Shown here one piece after another: positions 25,470 through 52,879 of a stretch of 64,000 nt of DNA. The notes below the pieces were generated by a model, which was not told the origin of the DNA, did no database searches, and worked only from the letters and a program-made list of their open reading frames with translations. Both the position numbers and the translations under genes were made by a program. The stretch's first letter is position 1, and every line of letters starts with the position of its first letter. Source of the DNA: Sclerurus mexicanus (lineage: Eukaryota; Chordata; Aves; Passeriformes; Furnariidae). Where the stretch lies: NCBI GenBank assembly GCA_013396755.1, contig VWZF01003613.1, positions 252,267 through 316,266 on the forward strand, read 5' to 3'.

Positions 25470-25899
25470 TCATAGTATCATAGAATTGTTTAAGTTGGAA
25501 AAGACCTTTAAGATGATCCATTCCAATCATCTAACCCAGTATGGCCAAGCCCACCAGTAAACCATATCCCTAAGTGCCACATTTACATGTCTTTTAAATA
25601 CCTCCAGGAATGGTGATTTCATGACCTCTCTGGGCAGGCTCTTCCAATGCTTGATCACCCTTTATGGGAAGAATTTTTTCCTAATACCCAAACTAAACCT
25701 CCCCTGGCACAACTTGAAGCCATTTCCTCTTGTTCTGTCACTTTTTACTAGGGAGAAGAGACCAACTCCCACCTCGATACAACCTGCTTTCAGGTAGTCG
25801 TAGAGAGAGAAGAGCCTCCTTTTCTCCAGGCTAAACAACCCCAGCTCCTCATAGTTGCTCCTCATAAGACTTGTCCTCTAGACCCTTGACCAGCTTGTT
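25470..25899 (-). mobile_element. CR1 LINE 3' fragment, well preserved
   Basis: Minus-strand CR1 of about 430 bp. The plus strand starts with TCATAGAATTGTTTAAGTTG, the reverse complement of the terminal CR1 octamer region, and continues through AAACCTCCCCTGGCACAACT and the antisense of the C-terminal ORF2 end (YEELGLFSLEKRRLFSLYDYL on the minus strand). 5'-truncated. The best-preserved CR1 in this half of the window. Confidence 0.93.
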
Positions 25900-37130
<11,231 letters not shown>

Positions 37131-37184
37131 CAGTGTGGTAAAGATATAGTGATAGTATTCTGTCATCATTCCCATAGCTAGAGC
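37131..37184 (-). CDS. GRIK2: GRIK2 exon 5 (54-nt micro-exon, about residues 242-259)
   Basis: An 18-codon exon encoding ALAMGMMTEYYHYIFTTL, in phase 0 at both ends. The acceptor is a T-rich stretch ending TTTCAAG and the donor is the consensus GTAAGT. The Ala-Met pair at residues 3-4 and the Ile at residue 14 fit GluK2; GluK1 has a different residue at these points as I recall it. The exon links lobe 2 strands of the amino-terminal domain. Its length is a multiple of three, so skipping it would keep the frame and remove 18 residues; nothing here shows that this occurs. It is easily missed by gene finders because of its size. Confidence 0.96.
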
Positions 37185-40842
<3,658 letters not shown>

Positions 40843-42819
40843 TTAAAGAAAACAGGAGTCAAGAGAAAAGAAAGTTATCAAAACAAGAACCTGAAATGAT
40901 AGCAGGAGAACATACTATAAGCATTAAAAGTTTCCTGAATTTGTCTCCCTTCTCAGTATGTTGCAACTGATACACAAAAATATTATTAAAAAGAAAAATA
41001 AAGTGTCTGCATTCCCAATACTTTATCACAAGTCTCTTTTTCCTTAGCATTAACAGGCAGTATGCAGCCTCAGTTAGGATTACCTTAAAACAGACAGATC
41101 TTTCTCTAGCCTTATCATGCAACTATGACATTCTTCTTCAATGAATGTATGTAATTATCCTAATTCAATTAAAGCAATATTCCAGACTAATAGTTTGTAA
41201 TCAGACTAGCCAGTCTCCCAAATAATTCATCAGGTTTACATACAAAGTTGTAAACCATGTCAGCCCTTTAGAACACTCTCACATAATTCTGTTCTATTTC
41301 TATACTGAACTACTTTTCAAAAACAGCAAGAGACAAAAGCAGCTTTACTGTGCAAGTTTTGGAATCAAAACCACTCCAGAACAAAACTTACTATGTTTGT
41401 GCAAGGGACTTTGAACTTAATTCAAGACATTAGAGTGATTCATGACGTTCAAGTTTTCTGAACAAGTACTGAGTATTTTTAATATATGGAGGGTTAAAAG
41501 GAAATCTGATTGCTCTTTCTTGGCTGCAAACTATTGTTTCAAAGTGGTGTTCCCTTAAAGGGCAAAGTCCCTAATCTGTATGTTTTACTCATATTTTCAG
41601 GTGTTACACAAATCACCTTTGTTACATCCATGTTACATACATGAGGGACAGCTAAGCTCTCAAGGAACTTTAAGTTGGGATGGAAAGAAGGAGGAAAGGG
41701 ATCTATCCCCATTTCTTGCACCAGTAAAATACAGTTTTGGTCTTTTGCTGTAGGTTCAAGATTTGTTACAGAATGGCAAGAAGTGTTTTGTGGCCTACAG
41801 GAGCTTTTGAAGTAAATGTCTTTCAATACCCTTATGAATTAAACATCAACTTCATGGCTGACAAAAAAAAAATACTGCAGCAGGTGAAAACCAAGAATTC
41901 CAAAATTTCCAAGTTTGGTTCTCTTCCAGAGCATTACCCAAGAAGATGAGCTCCTTAAGATCCTGTGCTGCTTGGAATTAAAAAAAAGAAAACCACATTC
42001 TTCATAAATCTTGTCATTACAAGGCTACTTCAGAGAGAAAAAAAAAAAAAAACAACAGAATTTGAAATAGAAGATTTACAGATGCAGGAACTAATACCAG
42101 AACAATTAAAAACTGACAAGGAGTATAAGTATTGTGTCTGTCTGCTAGGTCACCTATGCATCTGAAAGAGATCCAAGGATCACCAGACACAGTACTACAT
42201 TGTGAAGGTAGTACAAAAGGTAGGAAGTTACCAGAGAAACCCTAGTGTGAGAATATGGGGAAGAAAACGTGTGAATGCACATCTCTTTAGTGCACTGACT
42301 GGACCACAGTGCTGGGGCAGTACAGATGTGCATGCAAGCGAATGAAGAAGTATTTATGCTTTCAGTGAGTATCAGGACGCAAACAGTAACCCATGAGATT
42401 TCTCAAAACATATTTTAAGATAAATTAGATCTGAGACATGAACAAATTCCAGGTGTTTCAATGCCAAGTTTTTAGTCCTCATCACTGTGAAATAAAAAGC
42501 AACCTTAAACTTTTAATGTGTAGTATTGTTGTTCATAGTTTTTATGTGTAGCAGAATATTTAATTTAGTAATAGTTATAGTTAACACATACTTCCATTTT
42601 TTAAATTTTAACATATATATTTCATTGTGTTTCCAGCCACCAGCATTTATAAAGTACAGATGGATGATGACAGGGTACAAACCTTGTTCCACTCTACTAA
42701 ATGACTAACTTCAGTAATCCACCCGGCCATCCACCATAAGGAATAAGTCCTTTACTGGCATATGTTCAACAGTTTCCAGTGCTCTAGGCTCTGAACAGAA
42801 TGATTCTGGAAAACAAAAC

Positions 42820-43700
42820 CCCCTCACTTGCAAGGGAGTGAGGACATGCTACTCTGTGGAGAGCACATGGTGTGAGGTGCTACCTTGGAGGCGTGTCACA
42901 GTTGGCAAGTACCACTGCCACAATCACCCTACAGCTACTTGCTGCAGAGAAACACCTCTTAGAACAGAACAAGTCAGACTGCTGAGCACACCTTTCTCCC
43001 GTACTTTTTATCTCTCTGATAAAGTACTGAGAAGAAGAATTTCTTCATTCAGGCATTAGTGGGAACTGAGAGTAAGCAAATGCTTCCCAGGACTGGATCA
43101 CACTTCAAAACTTGTTTCTTTCAAATACAAATCAAAGGCTGGAAGTTTCCTTCCATACTGTGCCTGCCACTTAGGATACAGGATTTGTGTTCTATGAAGT
43201 GTGCAAAGAATAGATTAGTTTTACTGGAAAATAAATGCCACCAAATTAATTTCCTGAAGAAAAATGACATAATTCACTGGGGGGGTGGGGGGGAACACAA
43301 AACTAAAAAAAAAAACCAAACAGTATTCTTTTCACCTTTTCCTCTCTGTTATGCCCAGATGAAAGCACAGCTGGTGCTGAGCCAACCTGAACAGCAGTGA
43401 CAAAATCTCCTTAGCACCAAAGGGAGGGAGCCCTTCTCAAAAGCACTGAAGGAAGACGCAAGCCACTGCTCAAGAGGAACACACCCTCTTCGAGGGAAGG
43501 AGCTCCTTTCCACAGCATAGCAGATACAGCCGTGCATGTCTGGACACCCTGAGCAGCTGTGGCCCAAAACAATGGGAAAAGATACTACACACAAAGCAAC
43601 AGGAACCATCACACCGAACAGCCTGAGTCTGCTGTTTCCGCAGTTACCTCCCAGGGCAAACATCAATGGACTGCATGTAACCTGTGGTGAAAAATACAAG
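42820..43700. other. Less AT-rich, frame-dense stretch of unknown origin
   Basis: This stretch has visibly more G and C and more CpG than its surroundings, and carries overlapping open frames on both strands (113 codons plus at 43059-43400, 116 codons minus at 43349-43699). None resembles a known protein. Composition, rather than coding, probably explains the frames. It may be an unrecognised old repeat. Confidence 0.35.
43279..43293 (+). repeat. G7-T-G7 tract
   Basis: Fourteen Gs interrupted by one T. A tract like this can in principle fold as a G-quadruplex with one-base loops. It lies on the strand opposite to the GRIK2 transcript, so the transcript carries the C-rich version. Confidence 0.9.
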
Positions 43701-44981
43701 ACATTGTCTTTCTTCCTAAGGAGGAAAATATTTATGTAGCTTTGTCCTTCTTTCTTGCTAACAAATTGAGTGATCAGAAGCTGGTATTTACACGTAAAAA
43801 TCCCTAAATCTGGACTGATTTGTCCACAGTGTTTTCCAACTATTTTGAGAAGTTTATTTTTCTCCCCTTTTTAGTTTTTATTAGATATTGAACAGTGGGT
43901 CATTATTTGTAGTCAAGTTAAAAATTAAGCACTGAAAAGATACAACCTAAAAGAACAAGGTCCTACCTGTAAATGCAGCACCTGGTTCTGTTTTTGGACA
44001 GTAAATGCTTCTCAGCTGCTCATTGTCCCTGATCTTCTCTTCCCCTGAACACCCTAACATCCTGGTTTCTGCAGGAGTAGGTGCAATGGCCAAAAGTTCC
44101 AGGAGTCAAAACATTGCACAGTTGAGAAGTAACCAGGCAATCCATATACAATATGAGTAAATTCTGCCACTAGCCTTATAACAACAGTCTGTATTTGGAG
44201 CTTGATTTTTGACAGCTATAAGACATCATGTGTTGAAAGCTTTTTACAGTAGAACTATTGCCTTGCAATAACAAAAAAACTTATTTAGTCTCTTTAACAC
44301 ACAGTTCTGAATACATCAGGTAAAGTCAGACAAGTTCATTGTTTGCTTCCGTTTTCAGATGTTACCGAAATTTGTTCTGTCTGTAATTTTATTTTCTCCC
44401 AACACTTTTACGTATTGTATGGCTTGGATGACTGAGATTCCTAAGACTCGAGGAAGATTGCTTCTTCCTACTCTATCTAGTTTGTTTGTGGGACTCCATT
44501 TCTACTCTTCTATAATCTGTGCATATTGTTAAGGGCCAAGGTAGTTTTAGGTCAAACAAAAGTATTATGATGCATTATTATACATTAAGCAAGTTTTTTG
44601 AGGCACTGTTAATCCCAAAGTAAGTTTCATTGCTGTCTGTTGTCTCACATTAGAGAAAATTTACAAACTGGTCATACAGGATCAAAGTAATGAGCAGCCA
44701 TGTGCTGAGAAATAAAAGTTTCTGAAGCAGCAAGGGACAGTTTCAAAAGAACCTGTATGTAGCTCATCAGAAGAAGAGGTACCAGAATGAAGGGAGGAAC
44801 ATAATTCAAGAACTAAAAGGACAAAAGTTAAGGATAAAACAAGGGTTTGCTTCATGATTTTGAGAAGATACCTGCCTAGAATATTTTTAAAATAACTGAT
44901 TTACTATATAAAATGAATTGCAGCCCTCAGATGAAAAGCTTGCCTCTTATATATTAGGATTTACAGGATCTCATTGTAATT

Positions 44982-45024
44982 AAAAAAAAAAACAACAAAC
45001 AAACAAACAAACCACAACACAACC
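44982..45024 (+). repeat. AAAC simple repeat
   Basis: An A run followed by CAAA units and ending in CACAACACAACC. Confidence 0.85.
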
Positions 45025-45945
45025 ATTTGTGTGGACAAGCTCCTAAAAAAATCTATTTTACAACAGTATAGAAATAGCTGCGTTTTGGGAATGTACTTCC
45101 TGCAGTTTCTTTCACCAGAGACACCTTTTTCCTGTCCCTTTAAACTCTCAATTCCTTCTTTTAGCAGCCACTGTGATAGAGCCTTACCTCTGAATGGCTG
45201 GGAAGAACGTGGTGTGAGTAACTCTTTTCAGAAGCTGCCATCAATTCATCTTTAAGGAGAATCCTGAAGGAGCAGTTTGTGAGCTCTCCAGCTGGCATCT
45301 TCCTCCAAAGAGATCAATCACATTACCTCCTCGACATGTTCAACTTCAACCAGTCCAGGAAGCAAGAGCCCTAAGTTTGTTTTAAAACCTGTGTCTCTAG
45401 CTCAGCAGGCTTGTGGGCCATTGCTGTGCCACCTGGCCTGCTCATCAAACTATTTATCATTTCCGTTAATGCTGCCTTTGTGCTGCACAGGAAGAATGCA
45501 AGCTATTGCACTTTGCAATAGGCTGAACACATGAACCTTTTTCTGTACAAAAACACTCATTCTCTTTTAAAGGTTACTCCTATCTTTACAACATCAAAAA
45601 TGTCAAAAATAATAATATATTGCTTTGTTTAGCTACCAGAACAGTTTCTCTGTTTTTAGCAGGTTGTTTCCTCTCACACCTCTCTGTACTCTTCTCTTCG
45701 CTGGTAGCCCCCTGCCTAGTTTTTCTGGTTATGTCTCAGAAAAATCTCATTGTGTACTGGGCTTTGAAAAGGATATGGATAGAAGGGAGGAGAATGCCAC
45801 TTTATTGGACATTGTGGGAATGCTTCACATCAAATGGAACAATTCATTGCTATAAAATGATTTGCAGATATTGAACATTGTGACCAGACTACTCATGTAC
45901 TCTAAAGATTAGTTTTATCGTCCTCAACTAAAAAAAAAAAAAAAA

Positions 45946-45986
45946 NNNNNNNNNNNNNNNNNNNNNNNNNNNNNNNNNNNNNNNNN
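45946..45986. other. Assembly gap (41 N) inside a poly(A) run
   Basis: N bases flanked by A on both sides (45930-45945 and 45987-45997). The gap most probably hides only the unresolved length of the homopolymer or some A-rich sequence. Confidence 0.97.
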
Positions 45987-46256
45987 AAAAAAAAAAACCA
46001 CCTCTAGTGAAAGGATTAAAAAGAAATTGCACTTGATAGCAGGGGTTTTTGAACAGTGCGGTGTTCTCTGTTCTCTTCTTGCTGTTATATCCAATACAGC
46101 AACAGCATTAAGAAAAATAGAGAGAAAACAGAGATGAAGTGAAAAGACAGCTTGAAGGACCTTTCATATTTATTCATATTAGGCTTTTTTACTACATTAA
46201 GATGATTTCATTTAATTCCAGCAGCGTAAAACATCCTTAAAATGGTTTATTTAATA

Positions 46257-46290
46257 TTAGACCCATTTAAAATATTTAGACCCATTTAAA
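46257..46290 (+). repeat. 15-bp direct duplication
   Basis: TTAGACCCATTTAAA occurs at 46257-46271 and again at 46276-46290, with four bases between. A small slippage-type duplication. Confidence 0.85.
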
Positions 46291-47392
46291 TACAGTAGCA
46301 ATGGTAGGAAGTTTTTTTAATGGAAGATTTGAAATATGTAATTCAGAAAAAAAATTGTGTCACTGTAAACACAGTTACTGCAGCTTTTTATTAGTAGCTT
46401 TAGAGCCAAACATTTTAGAAGAATTTTTCAGGCTTGTAGTTAAAACATTGGAGAGCAATCAGAATACTATATTGGTATGTAAGCATATATTTTACAAATA
46501 TTAATGCATTAGAATTTGATGCCATTTGAAACCTGCAATATTTAAAATATTAGTGGCTGTGACATGAAGAAGAGTTCAAAGATATCTACTGTTATGTTAA
46601 TTTGTTTTTCTGCTAGTCTTGATTTCTACTGGAGAAATGATAGTACTGTCAGGAAAGAAGGAAAAGCATCTGGTAACTGACCTCAGTAGTATTTTTGGCA
46701 ATGAAAATTCTATCTAACAAACCCTTTGAAAAGAAACATAGCTGTTCCATTTAAAATATCTTCAGAAGGAAATTTAGAAATTAGATTCATTAATGCAAGG
46801 CAATATACAAGAGTCACCCCTGATAACTGTAGTATTTGCTCAAATGAAATCTGGAGGTGTATTTTCATGACATGATTTCCTTCTGGGGGAAATAGTGTAA
46901 ATGTATAGAGGGTGCATAATGTAAAGGTACCTGTAACTATGCGCTTATCTCCTTATCAAAGCATAAGGAGTGACCTACTCCCCTAACTCTTCTTCAGAGA
47001 TACGAACTACTGTTTATAAATCAGAACACCTTAAGACTATGTTGACTGTTCTATCATATATTAAGGAATTAATTCCAAGTTTCCCATTGCCTATATGTGG
47101 TCTTTTAGCTATACAAACACATTTAAAGAAGTTACAGGTCAGCAGCTTTTGCTGTTAGGAAAAAAAAAGAAATGTGATCATGAGCTTGGATATTTTTGAG
47201 GGGAGGGAAAGGCTTGGGGTTTTCTTGAGGAAATATAGTTCTTTTGAGCATATCACTAAATAAAAACTTTTAGTCACCCTGAAAAGCCAGTTCTGGATCA
47301 CCGAGTATGAGAGGATTTATTTATATTATTTCCTACTAAAACTACTTTTCAATAACTATCTCTTGGATGGTAGCCAACCAGAGAAATCTTTT

Positions 47393-47420
47393 CAGATTCT
47401 CTTAATCAGATTCTCTTAAT
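47393..47420 (+). repeat. 14-bp tandem duplication
   Basis: CAGATTCTCTTAAT occurs twice head to tail at 47393-47406 and 47407-47420; flanking copies of CAGAGAAA and CTTTTCAG extend the similarity on both sides. Confidence 0.85.
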
Positions 47421-47475
47421 CAGAGAAAACTTTTCAGTTTAGGTAACTAGTTTTCTCCTGATGTTTCTGTTCTGA

Positions 47476-49010
47476 AATCACAGAATAAAATAGAATCATA
47501 GAAAGATTAAGTTTAGAAAAGACCTCCAAGGTCATAGATTCCAACCTTTGACCAAAAACCACCACGCCAACTAAACCATAACACTAAGTTTGTGTCCGGT
47601 TGTTTCTTTGAACACTTCTAGGGTTGGTGATTCCACCACTTCCCTGAGCAGTCCAATCTTAACCTCCTCTGCAGCAGCTTGAGGCCATTTCTTCTTGTCC
47701 TGTCACTAGCTGACTGGGAGAAGAGACTGATCCCCTTCCTCCTACAATCTCCTTACAGGTAATTGTGGAGTGATAAGTTCCCCCCTGAGCCTCCTTTTCT
47801 CCAGGCTAAACAGCTCCCCAGCTCCCTCAGCCACTCCTCATATGACTTATTCTCTGGATCTTCTGAATCTTTCACCAGCTTCATTTGCCCTTCTCTGGAC
47901 ATCCTCCAGGCACCTCAATGTCTTTCTTGTACTGAGGGGACAGAACTGGATACGGTATTTGAATGCAGCTTCACCAGTGCTAAGTACAAGGGAATGACTA
48001 CTGCCCTAGTCCTGCTGGCCACATGGTTTCTGAAACAAGTCAGGATGCTTGTGGATCATGTGGGCACGCTGCTGGCTCATATTCATCCAGCTGTCAACCA
48101 GCACCTCCAAATCTTTTATACTGGGTCACCTTCCAGCCACTCTGCCCCCAGCACGGGTCTGTTGTGACTGAAGTGCAAGACCTGGGATTCCACTTTATTG
48201 TACTTTACTGTTGGCCTTGGCCCATCAGTCCAGCCTGTCCAGATCCCTCAACAGAGCCTTCCTGCCCTCCAGCAGATCAAAACTCCCACCCAACTTAGTG
48301 TCATCTGCAAACTTACTGAGGATGCACTCCATCTGCTTTACAGATCATCAATAAAAGTATTAAACAGAGCTGGCCCCAATACAGAGCCTTGTGGAACCCC
48401 CACTAGTGACTGGCCACCAGCTGAATACCATTCACTAGTACTCTCTGGGCTTGGCCATCCAGCCAGTTTTTAGCACAGCATTGAGTGTGCTTGTCCAATC
48501 CATAAGCTGCCAGCTTCTCCAGAAGAATGCTGTGGGAGAACAGCATCAAAGGCTTTACTGAAGTCCAGGTAGACTACATCCAAAACCTTTCCCTCATCCT
48601 TAAGCAGGTCATGTGGTCATAAAATGAGATCAAGGCTGGACAAGCAGGACTGAGCCTGATTCCTTGATCCTTGTCCCGTACACACTGTGATGGCACTAAA
48701 GATGATCTGTTTTTCTGTTTCATAACCTTCCCAAGCACCAAGGTCAGGCTAGCAGACCTGTAGTTCCCCATATGCTCCTTTTAACCCTTCTTGCACATTG
48801 GTTTGCATGTTTGCTAACCTCCAGTTATCTGGAACTTCCCCAATTAACCGGAACTGATGATAAATGAGAGTGCCTTGGTGAAGTCTTCTGCCAGCTCCCT
48901 CAGTATTTCTCAGGTGGATTCCATCTGGACCCATTGCCTTCTGTCAAAGTGGCACAGCATGTTCTCATAGTACTTATTGTATGGACTGGACTGTGACTAA
49001 ATCTGCTCCA
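47476..49010 (-). mobile_element. CR1 LINE, about 1.5 kb, with broken reverse-transcriptase remnant
   Basis: Minus-strand CR1 reaching from the 3' end into the reverse-transcriptase region. The 3' end has ATAGAATCATAGAAAG on the plus strand. On the minus strand, frames at 48749-48934 and 48574-48771 encode the CR1 RT-like pieces MGPDGIHLRN, GEVPDNWRLANM and MGNYRSASLTLVLGKVMKQ, but in different frames and with stops between, so the element is dead. Further down come the ADDTKLGG-type region in antisense and the usual 3' UTR. The high-coordinate edge is approximate. Confidence 0.92.
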
Positions 49011-49733
49011 GAGAAGAAACTTCAGTGTAGAACAATGGCACTGATGCCAGCAATCCATTTACTGACTTAATAGTCTGCTTAAAGGAGATTTGTAGGACTA
49101 AAAACTATGTCTCTCTCTAAACCTCTTCATAATTGTGGCTATGATGCAGTCTCCCAACATTCATCTTGCCCTCATGGTGACATTTTGAGAGGTGATATAC
49201 ACACATCCGGACATTTATCGAGGCAATTAGATAGTTTTGTATGACTACCTACAGGAAGGAGGGATGTATTTGAATCTCTTTGATTACAAAATTTGCCCTG
49301 AACTTTTAAGGTTCAATGTCAGAGAGGTGATACCTGCTTTGCTTTCACTTTGACACTTTTGGATTTGGCTGCCTGCTCAGGTATAGTAATTAGCACCTTC
49401 TGGACACATTAGGAGAGGAAGTTCAATTCCCAAAATTCAGATAATCCTTGCTTTGCACATGGACAGAAGGACTTTTAACATTTATCTCCAGCAGCCTTAG
49501 CCATTTTTGGTCACTCAAGTCAACAAAAAGAGTAAACTTTGTCAGAAAACTGAGGATCAAAAGTGATTATACAAGGATTATAAGTATTTGTTAACAGGCT
49601 GAGGAAACTTTTCTTTCATTCCTTGACCCGCACTTCCAAAAAATTATACTGAAAAATTAAGTACATCAGTAGTGAACTTAAGGACAACTTACAGCACAGT
49701 AATACTAATACCTGAGAAAAATGCTCCTTTCTG

Positions 49734-49932
49734 AAACAAACAAACAAAACAAACAAAACACAAAAAAAAAGAAGAACTGTAGTTTTAATTAGACAAGTGT
49801 GTACACATATGAATATGTATTTAATATACAAACCTCATTATTGTGAAAGATCTCTAAGTGTCTAGACTAAGCCATAAAACAAAAACAAAACAAAAAAAAA
49901 CAAACAAACAAAAAAAAACAGGAAAAAAAAAC
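49734..49932 (+). repeat. Two AAAC simple-repeat tracts
   Basis: AAAC/AAAAC units at 49734-49770 and 49877-49932, about 100 bases apart and both in the same orientation. Confidence 0.85.
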
Positions 49933-51368
49933 ACTAAAACCCCTCCTTTTTTCAGAATAAAAAAAAAAAAGTAATATTAAAGTTGAGATTACTGTAATAT
50001 ATATAAAAGTATATAGAAGAGATTAGCCTTAGTGTTAAAAAAAACAAAATCACTTAACTCCATAGATATTCAAGACTTCTATTCTGATACTGTGCATATT
50101 ACTTAATTTTTCTGTTTCTTGGGTCTTAACATCTGAATGTCAAATCCATTTTACTGCTGTTTCAGCATAACCAGCTGTAATTCAAGAGCAAGGCAATAAT
50201 CAGCTTTATTGTTTTCCTTAAATATGCTAAGCGGTGCAAACATCTTTTATAGTTCATTGCAAATAGCCAATCCCAGTTCAGCTTATTTCCAGTAACAATT
50301 CTTTTCTAATAATGGCTTTGCAGCACTGCAGTGAAAAAAAAAAACCTCTGCCCCATCCCACACAGTTTCACAAGAGAGAATCAATGCATTGTTAAAGTTC
50401 AGAAAAGACCTTCAGTTTATGGAACAGTTTTGATCTTGAAGATCAAAATACCAAGATGGAGAAAACTTTTCTTCATGCCAGCTGAGTACTTATCAGCTAC
50501 AGGATACAGCAGCTGGAGGGGGGGGGGAAGACTAAAAACAAACAAACAAAAAAACAGAGTCCTGTCCACCCTCATCTTTGCACCTAGAGTGTAAAACTGT
50601 AAGAAAAAAATAACATAATTGAAGAAAATGTTGAAAAATTAAGAAAACATTATGCCTTATTAATATATCAGATTTGCCATGTTTTTCTGGTCTCCAACTA
50701 TATTTGACATTTACATATGTGGCTCTATTATAATATGCCTGATTTGAAATGCTGTTGTTATTTTGTTTTCTGAACATGTTTTTTGAACATTTTCATAAAG
50801 TTTTATCATTAATTCAGTATGATGATAAGAACTGGCAGCCCTGAGCAGTTCTAAAGAATTCTCATAATCGTATGAAATATTCAATATAATTGTGAATGTT
50901 TCTACAAATGTTGCAACCTGTCTGAACTGGTGACTGAACAGATGTGGAACAGAACTCCATGCCATTGCAGATTCTATGCATGTGAAGCTTCAAGTCTGCT
51001 TTGGTTCACCATGGCAAATATACCCCTCCTTTAGACACTCATACCATTTATTCCACTAAATAACATATAAGTACTGATTATTAATTGATAACACAGAAAT
51101 GTGAAATTCACAAGAATAGTTTCATGTAACGTTCTCTGCTAAGGTGTTCCACCCCACTCTGTATTATTGATAAGATTTATATACAAATTAATTTATTTTT
51201 AGAAAAGGTACCCACCTACCCCTTCATAAACAACCAGTACTGTAAATTCTACAGGTTTCATAGAACCAGAATAAATGCTAAATGTGCACAAGTTAAAACA
51301 GTAAAATATATAAAAATACACACAGATATATAATACACACAGATATAGATCTTTCACCTAACTGGTAC

Positions 51369-51371
<3 letters not shown>

Positions 51372-51416
<45 letters not shown>
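51372..51416. repeat. (AT)n microsatellite passing into (AC)n
   Basis: About 18 AT units without interruption followed by about four AC units. Likely length-polymorphic. Confidence 0.95.
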
Positions 51417-52370
51417 TTCCAGTTCAGGGAATCACTATCAATGTCAGTGGAATGATTTAATATTAATTTATAATTTAATAGTTATGCATATTTGATAGAG
51501 ACATTAGTCAGCATTAGTGGTAGGTAACAGTTCTGACAGAGTGAATACTTTCTACTAGAATTTTTAGAATCTTAAACATGTTTCTAACTATTGTTTAAGG
51601 TAAAAGATAGTTTATTTGTTTCCTCTGGCAGGACTTTTTTGTCCACTTCCCCTGCACTAAACCAACACTCTTCATACCCTTCTACCCCCAGGTCATATTT
51701 TCCTTAACCTCTGATCTCAAGAACCCTCATCTTTCTTGAGATCTGCTGCAAAGAGAAATGTAATATAGTGTGCTGCCTTTTTTTTTAATGCAGACTAAAT
51801 TGGAATTACCTGGGAAATTCTTGCAGATGAAATTCCAGGTAATATATATTAGTTCAGTGTTACGTTTTCTTTCTTATAATGCCATTGTTGGCTTATTCAC
51901 AATGTGACTAAGTCTTACACTTCATAGAGAACCATTAAAATACTTTAACACAAGTATTTTCTACCGTATTGTAACTTTTGAGACTGCCACCTGCACATGC
52001 AGTTTGTATACTCCTCATACAAGAAAATGAACCTTGTAATTGTATTTTTTCAGTAAGCTATAACCAATCTATTTATGCTTATTGCTCTTTTTTTATCCAT
52101 TTGACAACAGTTGCATAAAGAATCTATTGCTCTAATTTGCACATAAGAATGTCACCTTGAACAGTATGGCTTTCTTAATATTTATCACAGCAACTGTGTT
52201 TTCTTTGCCCACTAGGTACAAAGACCTGTCAAAGTAAGAAGATTTACATTATTGGTTCTTGATAAAGGAAACTTGACAGTTGCTTAACACTTCAAGACCT
52301 TTTTAGTGTTTGAGAGTAAACAGTTTATTTTTCCAGGAAGAGAATTTCAGTTGACTTGTCTATTCAAAGA

Positions 52371-52462
52371 AGAACAAACAAACAAAAAACAAGCAAAACC
52401 CTGCAGTAAACCAAAAATAATGAAAAGCAAACAAACAAAACTAACAAAAAATCACAAACAAA
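52371..52462 (+). repeat. AAAC-rich low-complexity tract
   Basis: Scattered ACAAACAAAC and AAACTAAC units. The 64-codon plus frame here is an artefact of the tract. Confidence 0.8.
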
Positions 52463-52879
52463 CTCATACCACAATTTCAATTTTTTCTATCCTATATTAA
52501 GTAGGATCCAATTTAGGAAAGAAGTTATTAGTAATAGGTGGATTATTTAGATGTTAAGTGAACATAAGGAACCAGGATAAATGCACTTTAAAATTTGGAA
52601 AAAATACCTAAGTTGGGATGGATATGAGCTTGCCTACCTTTTCCAAACTTCTAGAACTTTGCCTACCATCCATATGTTCTCAAAAGGTAATTATTAACAG
52701 ATGGTAGATTATTCCTTTTTTAAAGTTTTTCAAAAGTCTCTTGCTCAGGTGATTTGAAAACTTAGGTCCCTTTATAACAGTTGTTTTCTTTTAACCAAAT
52801 TTGGTATTATTTGCTCTTTATTTTAGACTCCAACCAATTCTGTTAGCAGAAATTACAGTTTTAAGAATATTCACTTAAT

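Larger units (their letters stand above)
49011..52879. other. Intron 3, middle part
   Basis: AT-rich, with several AAAC tracts (49734-49770, 49877-49932, about 50537-50555 and 52371-52462), a G10 run at 50518-50527 and the AT microsatellite at 51372-51416. No exon recognised. Confidence 0.7.

Noticed and set aside
47763..48473. Overlapping plus-strand frames up to 134 codons
   Set aside because: They are antisense to a minus-strand CR1 element, which accounts for the open frames.
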